Below, piece after piece: positions 8,384 to 19,249 of a DNA stretch of 64,000 nt. Within the stretch, counting starts at the first letter, position 1, and each line of letters starts with the position of its first letter. The notes beneath the pieces are model-generated. The model was not told the origin of the DNA. It worked only from the letters and a program-made list of their open reading frames with translations, and made no database searches. The stretch comes from Streptomyces sp. B21-083 (lineage in GTDB: Bacteria; Actinomycetota; Actinomycetes; Streptomycetales; Streptomycetaceae). The DNA is taken from NCBI RefSeq assembly GCF_036898825.1, contig NZ_JARUND010000001.1, positions 4,030,001-4,094,000 of the forward strand, given 5' to 3'. A program made the position numbers and the translations under genes.

Positions 8384-10201
8384 CTACTTGCCGTAGGCGA
8401 GCATCAGTTTCTCCTTCAGCGCGTCCTTGCCGCTCAGCCTGGTGGTGGAGAGAAAGAAGCGGCCGTCCACCCAGTCGTACGCCTTGGAGTAGAAGCCGTT
8501 CTCCACTTCGGCGGCGCCCGCCGGGTTCTGGAGCAGCTTCGTCGGGGTGTGGCTCGCGCCGGTGACGGGGATCGACACGACCTGGCCGCCGGCGTCGTAC
8601 GGCGGCTCGACGTACGCGATGAGCTGGCCGCCCTCGACCTTCAGCGGCAGCATCGGCTGCTCGGCCGGTGACTTGACGCGCCACTTCTCCTTGCCGGTGG
8701 CGAGGTCGATCGCGACGACCTCGTTGGCCTCGGTCGGCAGATAGAGGGTGTCGGCGTCGGTGGCCACGCCCTGGCAGCCCTGGAGGTCGCGTTCGAGGAT
8801 CGCCCAGCCGCACACGGGTGCGAAGGACTCGTCGACGGAGACCTCGGAGCGGAAGCTGCCGTCGTCCTTGAGCGTGGAGATGTTCCACGACTTCTTGTCC
8901 TCGTCGGTGAGGTAGAGGACGACAGGATCGACGGAGTAGGTACGCGCGACCGCCCAGCCCTTGGGAATCGGCCGGGTCCAGCGGGCCGCGCCGGTCTTCG
9001 GGTCCAGTTCCTGCACCTCGTCGTGTTCCGTGGAGGTGGACGCCCCGCAGGACGACACGACGATCAGCCTGGCGCCGCCCGCGAAGGCGGCGGGGAAGCA
9101 GGCGGCCCCGTACTTCACCTTGTCGAACAGTTTGGCGCCGGTGTTCAGGTCGTACGCCGTGCCGGACTGCGAGCGCCCGACCATCAGCGTCGTACCGGTG
9201 AGCGACAGTTCAACGCTGAGCGAGCTGTCGAACAGGGCCCCGTCGGCGACCTCGCCGCTCCAGCCCTTCGCACCCGTGTTCAGGTCGAGTGTCTGGAGCT
9301 TGTTGCACTTGGCCCGCTCGCTGGCGCCGCTCATGTAGGCGACCACGATCTTGTCGTCCGCCGACTTCTGCGGGGTGACGGCGCAGATCTTCTGCGGGAA
9401 GGTGATCGGCCCCCACGCGGTGCCCCCGTCCCCGACCCGGAACGCGAACACCTCCTTGTACGCCGTCTTCACTGCCACCTTGTCGGTGATCCACATGCCG
9501 TCGGCGTTGGCGCCGGAGGCGGGCGCGTCCGGCGCGTCCTTGGACCAGAGCACCTTCGCGTCGCCGGCCTTGCGCCCCGCGTTGAGGTTGTCGGGGTCAG
9601 CGCCGGCGGTACCGCCGCCACCCTTGTCGTCGCCACCGGCGGCGTCGGCGGGGCCGGAGGCCGGCGGGGAGAGGTCCGGGCCGGCCTGGCCGCCTGCCGC
9701 GCCGGGCTTGTCGTCGTCGCCACCGCCGCTGGTCACCGCGTACACCGTGCCCCCGATGACGAGCAGCGCGGCGACGGCCGCTCCGAGCATCAACGCGGGC
9801 CGCCGCTTGAAGGGGCTGCGGGAACCGCCGCCGGGCGGGAGCTGCGCCGGGGGTACGGGGGCGCCGGGGAACTGCGGGGGTTGCGGGCCTGGGTAGCCGT
9901 ACCCGGGTGCGGCACCGTACGCCGGGGGCTGGGGGGCGTAAGGGCCGGACTGGCCGCCGTACGGGCCCGGTTGGGCGTAGGGGCCGGACTGCTGCGGAGG
10001 GCCGTAGCCCGGCTGGGGCGTGGGCGGGGCCGGCGGCAGGGGTGGCGGCGCGCCGTGCGGCAGGGGCGGCGGAGACCCGTACGGCGTGGCCGGCGACGCA
10101 TCCGGCGACCCGCCCGGCGGCACACCCTGCGGTACCTCCGGCGGCGGTCCGAAGCCACCCTGGGGCTGGCCCTGGGGTGGTTGGCTGGGCGGCTGGGTCA
10201 T
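8384..10201 (-). CDS. PQQ-like beta-propeller membrane protein (paralogue)
   Basis: A 605-residue protein with the same plan as its downstream neighbour: a long Pro/Gly/Gln-rich N-terminal tail (about 130 residues), one membrane helix (PALMLGAAVAALLVIGGTVYAV), a Gly/Asp/Ala linker and a C-terminal propeller with strands such as ALDLATGKEKWRV and ELDPKTGAARWTRP. The two proteins are similar over their extracytoplasmic domains and both end in LxLAYG, so they arose by tandem duplication. Streptomyces relatives are usually annotated only as PQQ-binding-like proteins; a role in envelope sensing or protein assembly is speculation. Confidence 0.8.
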   Translation of the reverse strand: MTQPPSQPPQGQPQGGFGPPPEVPQGVPPGGSPDASPATPYGSPPPLPHGAPPPLPPAPPTPQPGYGPPQQSGPYAQPGPYGGQSGPYAPQPPAYGAAPGYGYPGPQPPQFPGAPVPPAQLPPGGGSRSPFKRRPALMLGAAVAALLVIGGTVYAVTSGGGDDDKPGAAGGQAGPDLSPPASGPADAAGGDDKGGGGTAGADPDNLNAGRKAGDAKVLWSKDAPDAPASGANADGMWITDKVAVKTAYKEVFAFRVGDGGTAWGPITFPQKICAVTPQKSADDKIVVAYMSGASERAKCNKLQTLDLNTGAKGWSGEVADGALFDSSLSVELSLTGTTLMVGRSQSGTAYDLNTGAKLFDKVKYGAACFPAAFAGGARLIVVSSCGASTSTEHDEVQELDPKTGAARWTRPIPKGWAVARTYSVDPVVLYLTDEDKKSWNISTLKDDGSFRSEVSVDESFAPVCGWAILERDLQGCQGVATDADTLYLPTEANEVVAIDLATGKEKWRVKSPAEQPMLPLKVEGGQLIAYVEPPYDAGGQVVSIPVTGASHTPTKLLQNPAGAAEVENGFYSKAYDWVDGRFFLSTTRLSGKDALKEKLMLAYGK

Positions 10202-10476
10202 CAGCGCGTTCCCCCTTCAGCTGATTTTTAGCCACGCCCTGAGGAACGCGACGAGGGCGCGGACGCACTCGGAAAGGTCCTCAGGGGAGTTCTCAGAGAG
10301 CTCTTTCTACCACTCCGTGGCCACCCCGCACCTGACTGTGTCCGCCCCCGCCCACCTCTGTTCCCAAGGGCGAACAGGCCCGTGATACCGCCGTTATGCG
10401 CGTTCACGCGCCCTTCACGCCATGTCTGCGAACTTCACGCCTTGCGTGCCTTCGACTGGGCCTCGTCCGCCTTCGG

Positions 10477-12288
<1,812 letters not shown>

Positions 12289-12429
12289 TTCGCTCCTGAG
12301 GTGGGGTGGATCGACCTTCCAGGATAGTGGGCGGGGTGGGTGGGGGTGGCGGGCGGATTCCCGGGGGCCTCGAAGTGACATGCGGCATCGTGTAGCCGCG
12401 CTCCCGGGCGAGGAGGAATAATCACCGCT

Positions 12430-13201
12430 ATGGCATCGCGGCCCTTGTCCGGTTCCTCACCTTCCACAGCCGATGTGCTGCGAGCGCGCTACGCGGACCG
12501 GCTCCCTGGCTCCATCGAGGACCTCACTGGTCCCACTCACGGTCAGGTTCCGCTTCCCCTCCATATCGCCTGGTCAGGCCTGCGCAGCTACGACCTGGAC
12601 CGGCGCCGGCAGTGCATGAGCCTGTACCGCACGGTCCTGGCCGAAGGACAGCGGGACGATCTGGCGGCCGGACACGTTCCCCGAACTCGTGCGCCGAAAA
12701 GGATCAACTGGGGCGTGAACCTCAGCGACCTCCGCCGTCGGCTCCTCGCCGACATCCTTTCCGGCACTCCTTAGCCGCTGGTCATCACCGGCGGATACGC
12801 GGTCCAGGCGCACGGGCTCGTCGACCGGCTCAGCCAGGACATCGACGTCGCGACCGGGAACCCGGCTCCCATGGCCGTCATTGCTCAGGACCCTGCGGCA
12901 GGGTCTGTCGCACCGCGGCTGGCAGGTCGTCGTCATCAGCGTCGACCCGCTCTCTGCTCGGCTGCTGGTGGCCAGTCCGGACACGGGCGAAAAATGCGAA
13001 GTGGACGTCCTCAAGGAGAACTTCTGGGCGTCGCCCGAGTTGACCGAACACGGACCGGTCCTCGCCCTCCATGATGTCGTCGGAACCAAGGTCCGCGCCT
13101 TGGCCGATCGCGGTGCCGTCAGAGACCTCATCGACGTCCACTCCGGGTCCAGTTCGTCCCAGAGGTGGTACCTGGCCGCGTCGGCGGGCGTGGGCCCGTG
13201 A
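12430..13201 (+). pseudogene. Decayed nucleotidyltransferase (AbiEii/AbiGii-toxin-like)
   Basis: Read through two lesions, this gives one protein. Codons 1-114 (from ATG 12430, AGGAGG upstream) end in SGTP followed by an in-frame TAG at 12772; the same frame then continues PLVITGGYAVQAHGLVDRLSQDIDVATGNPAPM, containing the G-G-x-A and D-x-D features of nucleotidyltransferases. A one-base shift near 12889 moves the rest into another frame (TLRQGLSHRGWQVVVISVDPLSARLLV ... CEVDVLKENFW ... VLALHDVVGTKVRALADRGAVRDLIDVHS), where the match to the family stops abruptly at about 13140. Nonsense, frameshift and 3' truncation make it a pseudogene. Confidence 0.75.
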
Positions 13202-13272
13202 TGACTCCAGTCCTCGTGGAACACGCTCATCAGCCAGATCACACCGAAGTCGGACTCGTCGGCACTGCGCAC
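13138..13272 (-). pseudogene. 5' fragment of a Cdi-type immunity gene
   Basis: The minus strand reads MRSADESDFGVIWLMSVFHEDW and on through WDELDPEW, which resembles the N-terminus of the contact-dependent growth inhibition immunity proteins found as small orphan genes in many Streptomyces. The similarity ends at about 13138, exactly where the opposite-strand nucleotidyltransferase also ends, after which the frame is only antisense of that gene. So a deletion joined the two genes tail to middle. Family assignment from memory. Confidence 0.5.
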
Positions 13273-13339
13273 TGAATGTCACTTCCTGTGGGGCGACATC
13301 GCGAAAGCCGCCAACTCGGCCGGGGTACAAGCCCGTTGG

Positions 13340-14515
13340 TCACCCCCGCTTGGCGGCGACCGCCGTACGGACCTCGCCGAGGAGGTCGTACATCGTCTGG
13401 CCGGGGCAGTCGGTCGACAGCCAGTCGCGGTGGCCGCTGATCGCGTTGACGTCCTTCGTGACCCCGTTGACCGGGTTCACATAGGTCAACTTGGCCTGCG
13501 GGTCCAGGCCCTTGAAGCGGGCGATGACCTTGATGAGGCGGATCAGTGACGCCTTGGCCGCGTCCGTCGGCGGCTGGCCGACCAGCGTGCCGATGAGGGC
13601 GATGCCGAGGTTGCCGGAGTTGAAGCCGCCGGTGTGGAAGGCGGTGACGAGCTTGCCGTCCTTGTCGAAGGCGGGGATCAGGTCGTCGCCGGAGTAGCGG
13701 CCCTCGTAGACGGCACCCGCCTCGTCGATGAGGAAGTGGTAGCCGATGTCGCCCCAGTCGAGGGTGATCGCGTGGTACTCGTAGATGCCGCGCACGGTCG
13801 ACGCCGGGTCGGGGTCGGCGTTCGGGGTGTCCGTGTGGTGGACGGTGACCGTCTGGAACGGGTAGTACACCTCGGGCGAGTTGACCTTGCCGTCCTTGTA
13901 CCGCTTCGACTCGTCGGCGCCCCACGCCGGTCGCGACAGGTACTGCACCCCGCGCACCCGGGTCGGCTCGGTCGGCACCCGGAAGGTCTTCCCCGCCCCG
14001 CCGGTCGTGTCGATCGCCAGCGACCGCGCCGCGCCCGCGCCCGCCCCGTCGGGCAGCTTCAGCTCGTACGCGGTGGCGTCCCCCGCCGCCACCAGCGCCG
14101 TGCCGCCGCCCTCGACGGTCGCACAACCGCCGCTCAGCTCCTGCCACTTGCCGGGCGCGGAGGCACCGTCCGCGAACTTGATCCCGGCGCCGTCCGCCGC
14201 GCCGGTCCAGCGCACCCCGACGTACGAGATGGCGAAGGCGGCGCCTGTCTCGGCGGTGCCGGTGGCGGCCTCGGTACGGGTGGCCGGGAACTTCTGCGGC
14301 TCGGTACCGGCGGTGCCGGACGTGCCGGACGTGCTGTCCGTCGTACCGGACGCGGAGTCCTCGCCGTTGGTGGCCGCGAAGACCACCGGGGTCAGCGCGC
14401 CCCCGACGGCGACAGCGCCCGCGGCGCCGATCATGCCGCGCCGGGTGAGGGGCACTTTCCGGCGATGGGAGGGAGCCGGAGAGGGAGAGGAAGAGGAGGG
14501 GGGAGGTACGGACAC
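13340..14515 (-). CDS. Secreted N-acetylmuramoyl-L-alanine amidase (PGRP/Amidase_2 fold), Tat-exported
   Basis: A 391-residue protein. A twin-arginine signal (LTRRGMIGAAGAVAVGG) follows a Pro/Ser-rich leader; the C-terminal 180 residues form a peptidoglycan-recognition domain with the zinc ligands in VTVHHTDT, ISGHRDW and TDCPGQTMY and the conserved YHFLIDEAGAVYEGR segment. It should cut the lactyl-amide bond of peptidoglycan outside the membrane. Start: the GTG at 14515 has GGAAGG seven bases upstream; a TTG 36 bases further upstream lacks a ribosome binding site. Monocistronic; the 245 bases upstream show no other gene. Confidence 0.88.
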   Translation of the reverse strand: MSVPPPSSSSPSPAPSHRRKVPLTRRGMIGAAGAVAVGGALTPVVFAATNGEDSASGTTDSTSGTSGTAGTEPQKFPATRTEAATGTAETGAAFAISYVGVRWTGAADGAGIKFADGASAPGKWQELSGGCATVEGGGTALVAAGDATAYELKLPDGAGAGAARSLAIDTTGGAGKTFRVPTEPTRVRGVQYLSRPAWGADESKRYKDGKVNSPEVYYPFQTVTVHHTDTPNADPDPASTVRGIYEYHAITLDWGDIGYHFLIDEAGAVYEGRYSGDDLIPAFDKDGKLVTAFHTGGFNSGNLGIALIGTLVGQPPTDAAKASLIRLIKVIARFKGLDPQAKLTYVNPVNGVTKDVNAISGHRDWLSTDCPGQTMYDLLGEVRTAVAAKRG

Positions 14516-14761
14516 GGAGATGCCTTCCGGAAGTACTGGGGCAGTTGGCAACTCAAGGGGGACCCCACGCCGCGCGCACTCCGGAATTCGGTGAACTCCG
14601 AGGAGTTGGCGGAGATCTGTGGCGGACGGCGAGTGCTTGAAGTTGAAAAAACCTTACTGTCACGTCCGCCCCACCCGTGCTTCCGCATGCCAAAGGACGG
14701 TGAATTCCCTGTGGAGGTCGGAGAAATGGGTCAACTCAGAAGTAACTCTGTGTGTTCACCG

Positions 14762-15655
14762 TCACAGCACGGTCGCGCCCGGTACCGGTCCCGCTGCCAC
14801 CCGTACGAACCGGCACGTACCGGACGTCGACAGTGCCCGCGCCACCCGCTGCGCGGCCTCCGCGTCGCGGGCGAGAAACGCCGTCGTCGGGCCGGAACCC
14901 GAGACCAGCGCGGTCAACGCGCCGGCCGCGCGGCCCGCCGCGAGGGTGTCGGCGAGGGCGGGGAAGAGCGAAAGGGCGGCAGGCTGGAGGTCGTTGGAGA
15001 CGGTGGCGGCGAGCGCCTCGGGGTCGCCCTTGGCGAGCGCGTCGAGGAGTTGGGGCGAGGCGACGGGCACCGGAACCTCAATGTCAGCGACCAGCCGGTC
15101 GAACTCCCGGAACACGGCCGGCGTCGACAGCCCGCGCTCGGCCATCGCGAACACCCAGTGGAAGGTGCCGCCGGTCTCCAGAACCGTCAGCTTCTCCCCG
15201 CGCCCGATCCCGAGCGCGGCCCCGCCCACCAGGCTGAACGGCACATCGCTGCCCAACTCGGCGCAGATGTCGAGGAGTTCGACGCGCGAGGCGCCGGTCC
15301 CCCACAGCGCGTCGCAGGCGAGCAGCGCACCGGCGCCGTCGGCACTTCCGCCCGCCATGCCCCCGGCGACGGGGATGTCCTTGGCGATGTGGATGTGCAC
15401 GGCGGGCGTACGGCCGTACCGCTCGGCAAGCGCCACGGCGGCACGGGCGGCGAGATTCGTACCGTCCAGGGGGACTTGGGCGGCGTCGGGCCCTTCGCAG
15501 GTGATCCGGAGCTCGTCGGCCGGAGTCACCGTCACCTCGTCGAAGAGGCCGACGGCGAGGAAGACGTTGGCGAGGTCGTGGAAGCCGTCGGGGCGCGCGG
15601 CACCCACCGCGAGCTGGACGTTGACCTTGGCGGGAACCCGTACCGTCACGCTCAC
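14762..15655 (-). CDS. ispE: 4-diphosphocytidyl-2-C-methyl-D-erythritol kinase
   Basis: A 297-residue GHMP kinase of the non-mevalonate isoprenoid pathway, phosphorylating CDP-methylerythritol. The N-terminus [16 protein letters not shown] carries the substrate-binding lysine region and the ATP motif [18 protein letters not shown] is central. The GTG start at 15655 overlaps the rsmA stop (GTGA), so the two are translationally coupled. rsmA-ispE pairing is the normal order in actinobacteria. Confidence 0.96.
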   Translation of the reverse strand: MSVTVRVPAKVNVQLAVGAARPDGFHDLANVFLAVGLFDEVTVTPADELRITCEGPDAAQVPLDGTNLAARAAVALAERYGRTPAVHIHIAKDIPVAGGMAGGSADGAGALLACDALWGTGASRVELLDICAELGSDVPFSLVGGAALGIGRGEKLTVLETGGTFHWVFAMAERGLSTPAVFREFDRLVADIEVPVPVASPQLLDALAKGDPEALAATVSNDLQPAALSLFPALADTLAAGRAAGALTALVSGSGPTTAFLARDAEAAQRVARALSTSGTCRFVRVAAGPVPGATVL

Positions 15656-16569
15656 AGCTGCCCGGACTCCTCGTCACCAGTGTGCAGTTGGACCTTGTTC
15701 TCGGCGATGCGGACGAACTCCTCGACGCTCAACGACTCGCCGCGGGCCTGCGGGGAGACACCGGCGGCGACGAGGGCGCTCTCGGCGGCGGCGGCGGATC
15801 CGGCCCACCCTGCGAGCGCGGCGCGCAGGGTCTTGCGGCGCTGGGCGAAGGCGGCGTCCACGACCGCGAAGACCTCGCGGCGATCGGCGGTCGTCTTCAG
15901 CGGCTCGGCACGCCGGACGAGCGAGACGAGCCCGCTGTCGACGTTGGGCGCGGGCCAGAACACGTTGCGCCCGATGGAACCGGCCCGCTTGACCTCGGCG
16001 TACCAGTTGGCCTTGACGGACGGTACGCCGTACACCTTCGACCCGGGCGGCGCGGCGAGCCGGTCGGCGACCTCCGCCTGCACCATGACGAGCGTCCGCT
16101 CGATACTCGGGAACGTCTCCAGCATGTGCAGCAGCACGGGCACGGCGACGTTGTACGGGAGGTTCGCGACCAGTGCGGTGGGCGGGGGGCCGGGGAGTTC
16201 GGTGACGCGCATGGCGTCGGAGTGCACCAGCGAGAACCGGTCGGCGCGGGTGGGCGTCCGGGCGGCGACGGTGGCGGGCAGCGCGCCCGCGAGGACGTCG
16301 TCGATCTCGACGGCCACGACCCGGTCGGCAGCCTCCAGCAGCGCGAGGGTGAGGGACCCGAGCCCCGGCCCGACCTCGACGACCACATCGTCGGGCCGCA
16401 CACCGGCGGTGCGGACGATACGGCGGACCGTGTTGGCGTCGATGACGAAGTTCTGCCCGCGCTGCTTGGTGGGCCGCACGCCGAGGGCGCCGGCCAGCTC
16501 ACGGATGTCGGCAGCGCCGAACAGGGCATCGGAGGTGGGGAGCGCATCGGGGGCGGGGCTGGTACTCAC
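15652..16569 (-). CDS. rsmA: 16S rRNA (adenine1518-N6/adenine1519-N6)-dimethyltransferase
   Basis: A 305-residue KsgA-type methyltransferase that dimethylates two adjacent adenosines in helix 45 of 16S rRNA. Visible motifs: [17 protein letters not shown] at the start of the fold, the SAM-binding [14 protein letters not shown], and the catalytic NLPYNVAVP. The GTG at 16569 ([14 protein letters not shown]) is the likely start; the open frame upstream is a repetitive Pro/Arg sequence. In other Streptomyces rpfB precedes this gene directly; here 4.5 kb of accessory genes intervene. Confidence 0.96.
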   Translation of the reverse strand: MSTSPAPDALPTSDALFGAADIRELAGALGVRPTKQRGQNFVIDANTVRRIVRTAGVRPDDVVVEVGPGLGSLTLALLEAADRVVAVEIDDVLAGALPATVAARTPTRADRFSLVHSDAMRVTELPGPPPTALVANLPYNVAVPVLLHMLETFPSIERTLVMVQAEVADRLAAPPGSKVYGVPSVKANWYAEVKRAGSIGRNVFWPAPNVDSGLVSLVRRAEPLKTTADRREVFAVVDAAFAQRRKTLRAALAGWAGSAAAAESALVAAGVSPQARGESLSVEEFVRIAENKVQLHTGDEESGQL

Positions 16570-16742
16570 GGGTCCAGGGTACGGGGGTGGGGGGTGGGGG
16601 TGGGACGCGGTGCGTGGTCGTGCGGGGCTGGGATCGACTGACCGCTCCGACGCTCGCGAGGGCCCCGGAGTCCCGGGGTCCCGCAACTTACGGCGGCCTC
16701 GGCGCTTACAGCGGCCGCGGCGCTTTCGCGCACCATGTCCCG

Positions 16743-17651
16743 TCAGGCCGCGCGGCTGCGCAGGCGGCGCAGCATGCGGGCGTCCTCGAAGCCGACCGAG
16801 TGTGCGGCGGCGTCGACCGTGGCGCCGTGGCTGATGAGGTGCTCGGCGCGTTCCAGCCGCAGGGTCTGCTGGTAACGCAGCGGGGTGAGACCGGTGGCGC
16901 GGCTGAAGAGCCGGGTCAGGGTGCGTTCGCTGACTCCGACAGCCGAGGCCAGGTGGGGCAGCGGCAGCGGTCGGTCGAAGCGGGTGTCGATGAGGTCCTG
17001 GGCGCGGTGCACGGTGTCGTCGAGGTGGGACCGGTGCCGGAACATCGCGCTGGTCTGCGGCTCGTGGCCGTTGCGGCGGGCGTAGACGACCATGTCCCGG
17101 GCGACCTGGGCGGCGACGGCGGGCCCGTGCCGGCTTGCGACGAGGTGGAGCGCCAGGTCGATGCCGCTGGCGATACCGGCGGAGGTGATCACCCGGTCGT
17201 CGGCGGTGAACAGGACGTCGCGGACGACGACGGCCCCGGGGTGGCGCAGGGCCAGCTCGTCCTGCACGTCGTGGTGGGTGGTGCAGCGGCGGCCCCTCAG
17301 CAGGCCGGCCCGCCCGAGTGCCTCCGCTCCGGCGCAGACGCTGGCCACCGTTCCGCCCCTGGTGTGGTGGTCCCGCAGAACCTTCAGGGAGGTGTCGGCG
17401 ATGGCGGGCGAGTCGGCCAGGGTGACCGCCCGCCAGCCGGGGACCACGATCAGGTCCTCGGGCCCGAGGTCGGGCCAGTCGGAGTTTGCCAGCACGGGCA
17501 GCCCCTGGGCTGTGGGGACCTGCGGCTGCTCGGCGACGTAGGTGAGGGTGTAGGGGTGCCCGAAGTCGGCTGCCGTGGAGAAGACCTGCGCGGGGCCGGC
17601 CAGGTCCAGCAGATGGACTCCGGGTACCAGGAAGAAGACGACGTGGCTCAC
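16743..17651 (-). CDS. GlxA-type AraC-family regulator with DJ-1/PfpI domain
   Basis: A 302-residue regulator. Residues 1-180 form a class-I glutamine-amidotransferase-like (DJ-1/PfpI) sensory domain with the nucleophile-elbow Cys in [16 protein letters not shown]; residues 215-300 hold a double helix-turn-helix of AraC type ([40 protein letters not shown]). It lies 27 bases downstream of the isochorismatase-like gene on the same strand, so it may control that gene and itself. The last helix ends abruptly ([10 protein letters not shown]) compared with family members, which normally continue with a conserved FRR-x-F-x-x segment, so the tail may be slightly rearranged. Confidence 0.85.
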   Translation of the reverse strand: MSHVVFFLVPGVHLLDLAGPAQVFSTAADFGHPYTLTYVAEQPQVPTAQGLPVLANSDWPDLGPEDLIVVPGWRAVTLADSPAIADTSLKVLRDHHTRGGTVASVCAGAEALGRAGLLRGRRCTTHHDVQDELALRHPGAVVVRDVLFTADDRVITSAGIASGIDLALHLVASRHGPAVAAQVARDMVVYARRNGHEPQTSAMFRHRSHLDDTVHRAQDLIDTRFDRPLPLPHLASAVGVSERTLTRLFSRATGLTPLRYQQTLRLERAEHLISHGATVDAAAHSVGFEDARMLRRLRSRAA

Positions 17652-17678
17652 GATTCGGTCATCATGCCGGAAGACCGG

Positions 17679-18284
17679 TCATCGTGCCGCAGATTCCGCC
17701 GCGGCCTCCACCTCGTCGACCGTCGCGATGGTGGCGAAACGGCCCGCGAGGGCGTACTCGGTGCGCCGGATGATCTCGTCGGCGGGCAGGGTACGGGGGT
17801 CGGCGAGCAGTTCCGCGACGCTCTGGTCGGCGGGGGCGTCGCGGTGCGGGATCGGGTTGGTGGCGGTCGCGTCGACGACGAAGGTGACCTGGTAGCCGAG
17901 GTCGCTCGCCACGCGGGCGGTGGTCTCCACGCACTGCTCGGTGCGGATGCCGCAGACGGCGAGTTCGCTGACGCCGTGCTCTGTGAGGCGTTGTTGCAGG
18001 TTGGTGGTGGTGAAGGCGTTGTGCGAGGTCTTGTGGATCAGCGGCTCGCCGTCCTCCGGCCGCCCCAGCTCCTCCAGCAGCCGCACATGACCGAGGGCCG
18101 GGTCGAAGACATCGCCACTCCCCGGCTCGGAGTGCAGTACCCACACCACCAGGTCTCCGGCCTGGCGGGCCCGCCTCACCAGCCGGTTCACCTTGTCGGC
18201 GATCTTCGGGTCGGAGATGGTCTCCCACAGCGGGTGGGCGCGGAAGGACTCCTGGACATCGATGACGATCAGTGCTCGGGTCAT
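17679..18284 (-). CDS. Isochorismatase-like cysteine hydrolase
   Basis: A 201-residue alpha/beta hydrolase of the isochorismatase/nicotinamidase superfamily. The catalytic triad is visible: D9 in LIVIDVQESF, K85 in LIHKTSHNAF and C118 in CGIRTEQCVETTAR, followed by the usual TFVVDATAT segment. Substrate is not predictable; the superfamily hydrolyses amides and enol ethers. It probably forms an operon with the following GlxA-type regulator. Both sit inside the accessory block that splits rpfB from rsmA. Confidence 0.85.
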   Translation of the reverse strand: MTRALIVIDVQESFRAHPLWETISDPKIADKVNRLVRRARQAGDLVVWVLHSEPGSGDVFDPALGHVRLLEELGRPEDGEPLIHKTSHNAFTTTNLQQRLTEHGVSELAVCGIRTEQCVETTARVASDLGYQVTFVVDATATNPIPHRDAPADQSVAELLADPRTLPADEIIRRTEYALAGRFATIATVDEVEAAAESAAR

Positions 18285-18571
18285 GTCCCTAGCTTCGGGC
18301 GTGCGGAGGGTGCGGTGACAGGCCGCATCGGGTCCCGAAGCGGACGGATCCGGTCAGCCGACGCCGGACACGGTCACTCAGGGAGGGGGCACCCTCCGCA
18401 CCCTGCCCCTCGGACAGATGCGGCAGCGGGGTCCAGCTGCGGACGAACCGCCGTCGTGATTGCCAACCTGATTGAGTACAGGTCGAGTTGAGGGACACTG
18501 AGTGCGGGACGGGGTGCGGCTCCTGGTTGGATGGGCCGGCGACAGGCGCTGCCGGATGAAGGATGGATCTC

Positions 18572-18829
18572 ATGGGAACGACACAGGGCCCGCCGGTGGG
18601 GCACGAGGACATCCAGGTCCCCTCGGGACGGACCAGGTGGTGGGTGGTAGCCCTCATCCTGGGTCTGCCGGCACTTCTCGTCGTCGGCTTCATCGCCATG
18701 GTCGCGATCTGGGTGCTGAGCGACGACTCGTCCGAGGCCGAGCAGCGACCTCCCCACTCTCTTCAGGTCAGCGTGGGAGACCCATGGGCCGGAAGCGCTC
18801 CCGCCTCGTCCCGGACATCGGCGATGTGA
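18572..18829 (+). CDS. Small single-pass membrane protein, unknown function
   Basis: An 85-residue product with one clear membrane helix (WWVVALILGLPALLVVGFIAMVAIWVL) after a short polar N-terminus and with a 35-residue polar tail. AAGGA eight to nine bases before the ATG at 18572 supports that start; another ATG nine bases upstream is in frame. I do not recognise a family. It ends nine bases before the stop of the convergent DUF397 gene. Confidence 0.55.
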   Translation: MGTTQGPPVGHEDIQVPSGRTRWWVVALILGLPALLVVGFIAMVAIWVLSDDSSEAEQRPPHSLQVSVGDPWAGSAPASSRTSAM

Positions 18830-18837
18830 CACCGAGT

Positions 18838-19059
18838 TCAGCGTGCGGAAGTGGCTTTACGGTTAGGCACCTTGACGGACTCGACGAAGGGCGCGAAGAC
18901 GCCGGCTGGGAAGCTGAGCGCCTCTCGGGCCGCGGACTTCGAGTCGCGAATGGCTCTGCGAGTGCGCAAGTTGACGATCTCCAGGCAGGCGTTGCCGTCG
19001 CCGCTGCCGGAGTAGGAAGACTTTCGCCAGTTGTCGGGGGTGGTCACCGGACGCCTCAC
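18838..19059 (-). CDS. DUF397-domain protein, orphan
   Basis: A 73-residue product with the DUF397 hallmark WRKSSYSGSGDGNACLEIV followed by the RAIRDSKS segment. DUF397 proteins are usually encoded next to an XRE-type regulator and act as its small partner in developmental and antibiotic regulation. Here no regulator is next to it: the upstream 170 bases hold no HTH gene, unlike the second DUF397 gene at 40.4 kb. Start either GTG 19059 or an in-frame GTG 12 bases downstream. Confidence 0.75.
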   Translation of the reverse strand: MRRPVTTPDNWRKSSYSGSGDGNACLEIVNLRTRRAIRDSKSAAREALSFPAGVFAPFVESVKVPNRKATSAR

Positions 19060-19249
19060 AGTTCCTGGTGCGAACTCGCCGCCGGCGATGTCAGCGGCAG
19101 CCGTCCAGCAGCACCCCTGCCGGCGGCCTAGCCATGCACGCCCCTCGAACCGACTCTCAGACGTCGGTGAGGGCGATGCGGGACTCCTGGCGAAACCCTG
19201 TGGAGTAATACAGGAGGAAAGCGCTGATAACCTGTCCTACTGTCCGAAT

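Noticed and set aside
13634..16834. Open frame of 1066 codons on the plus strand across the amidase, ispE and rsmA
   Set aside because: Antisense of three well-recognised genes; composition is Arg/Pro/Gly-rich read-through.
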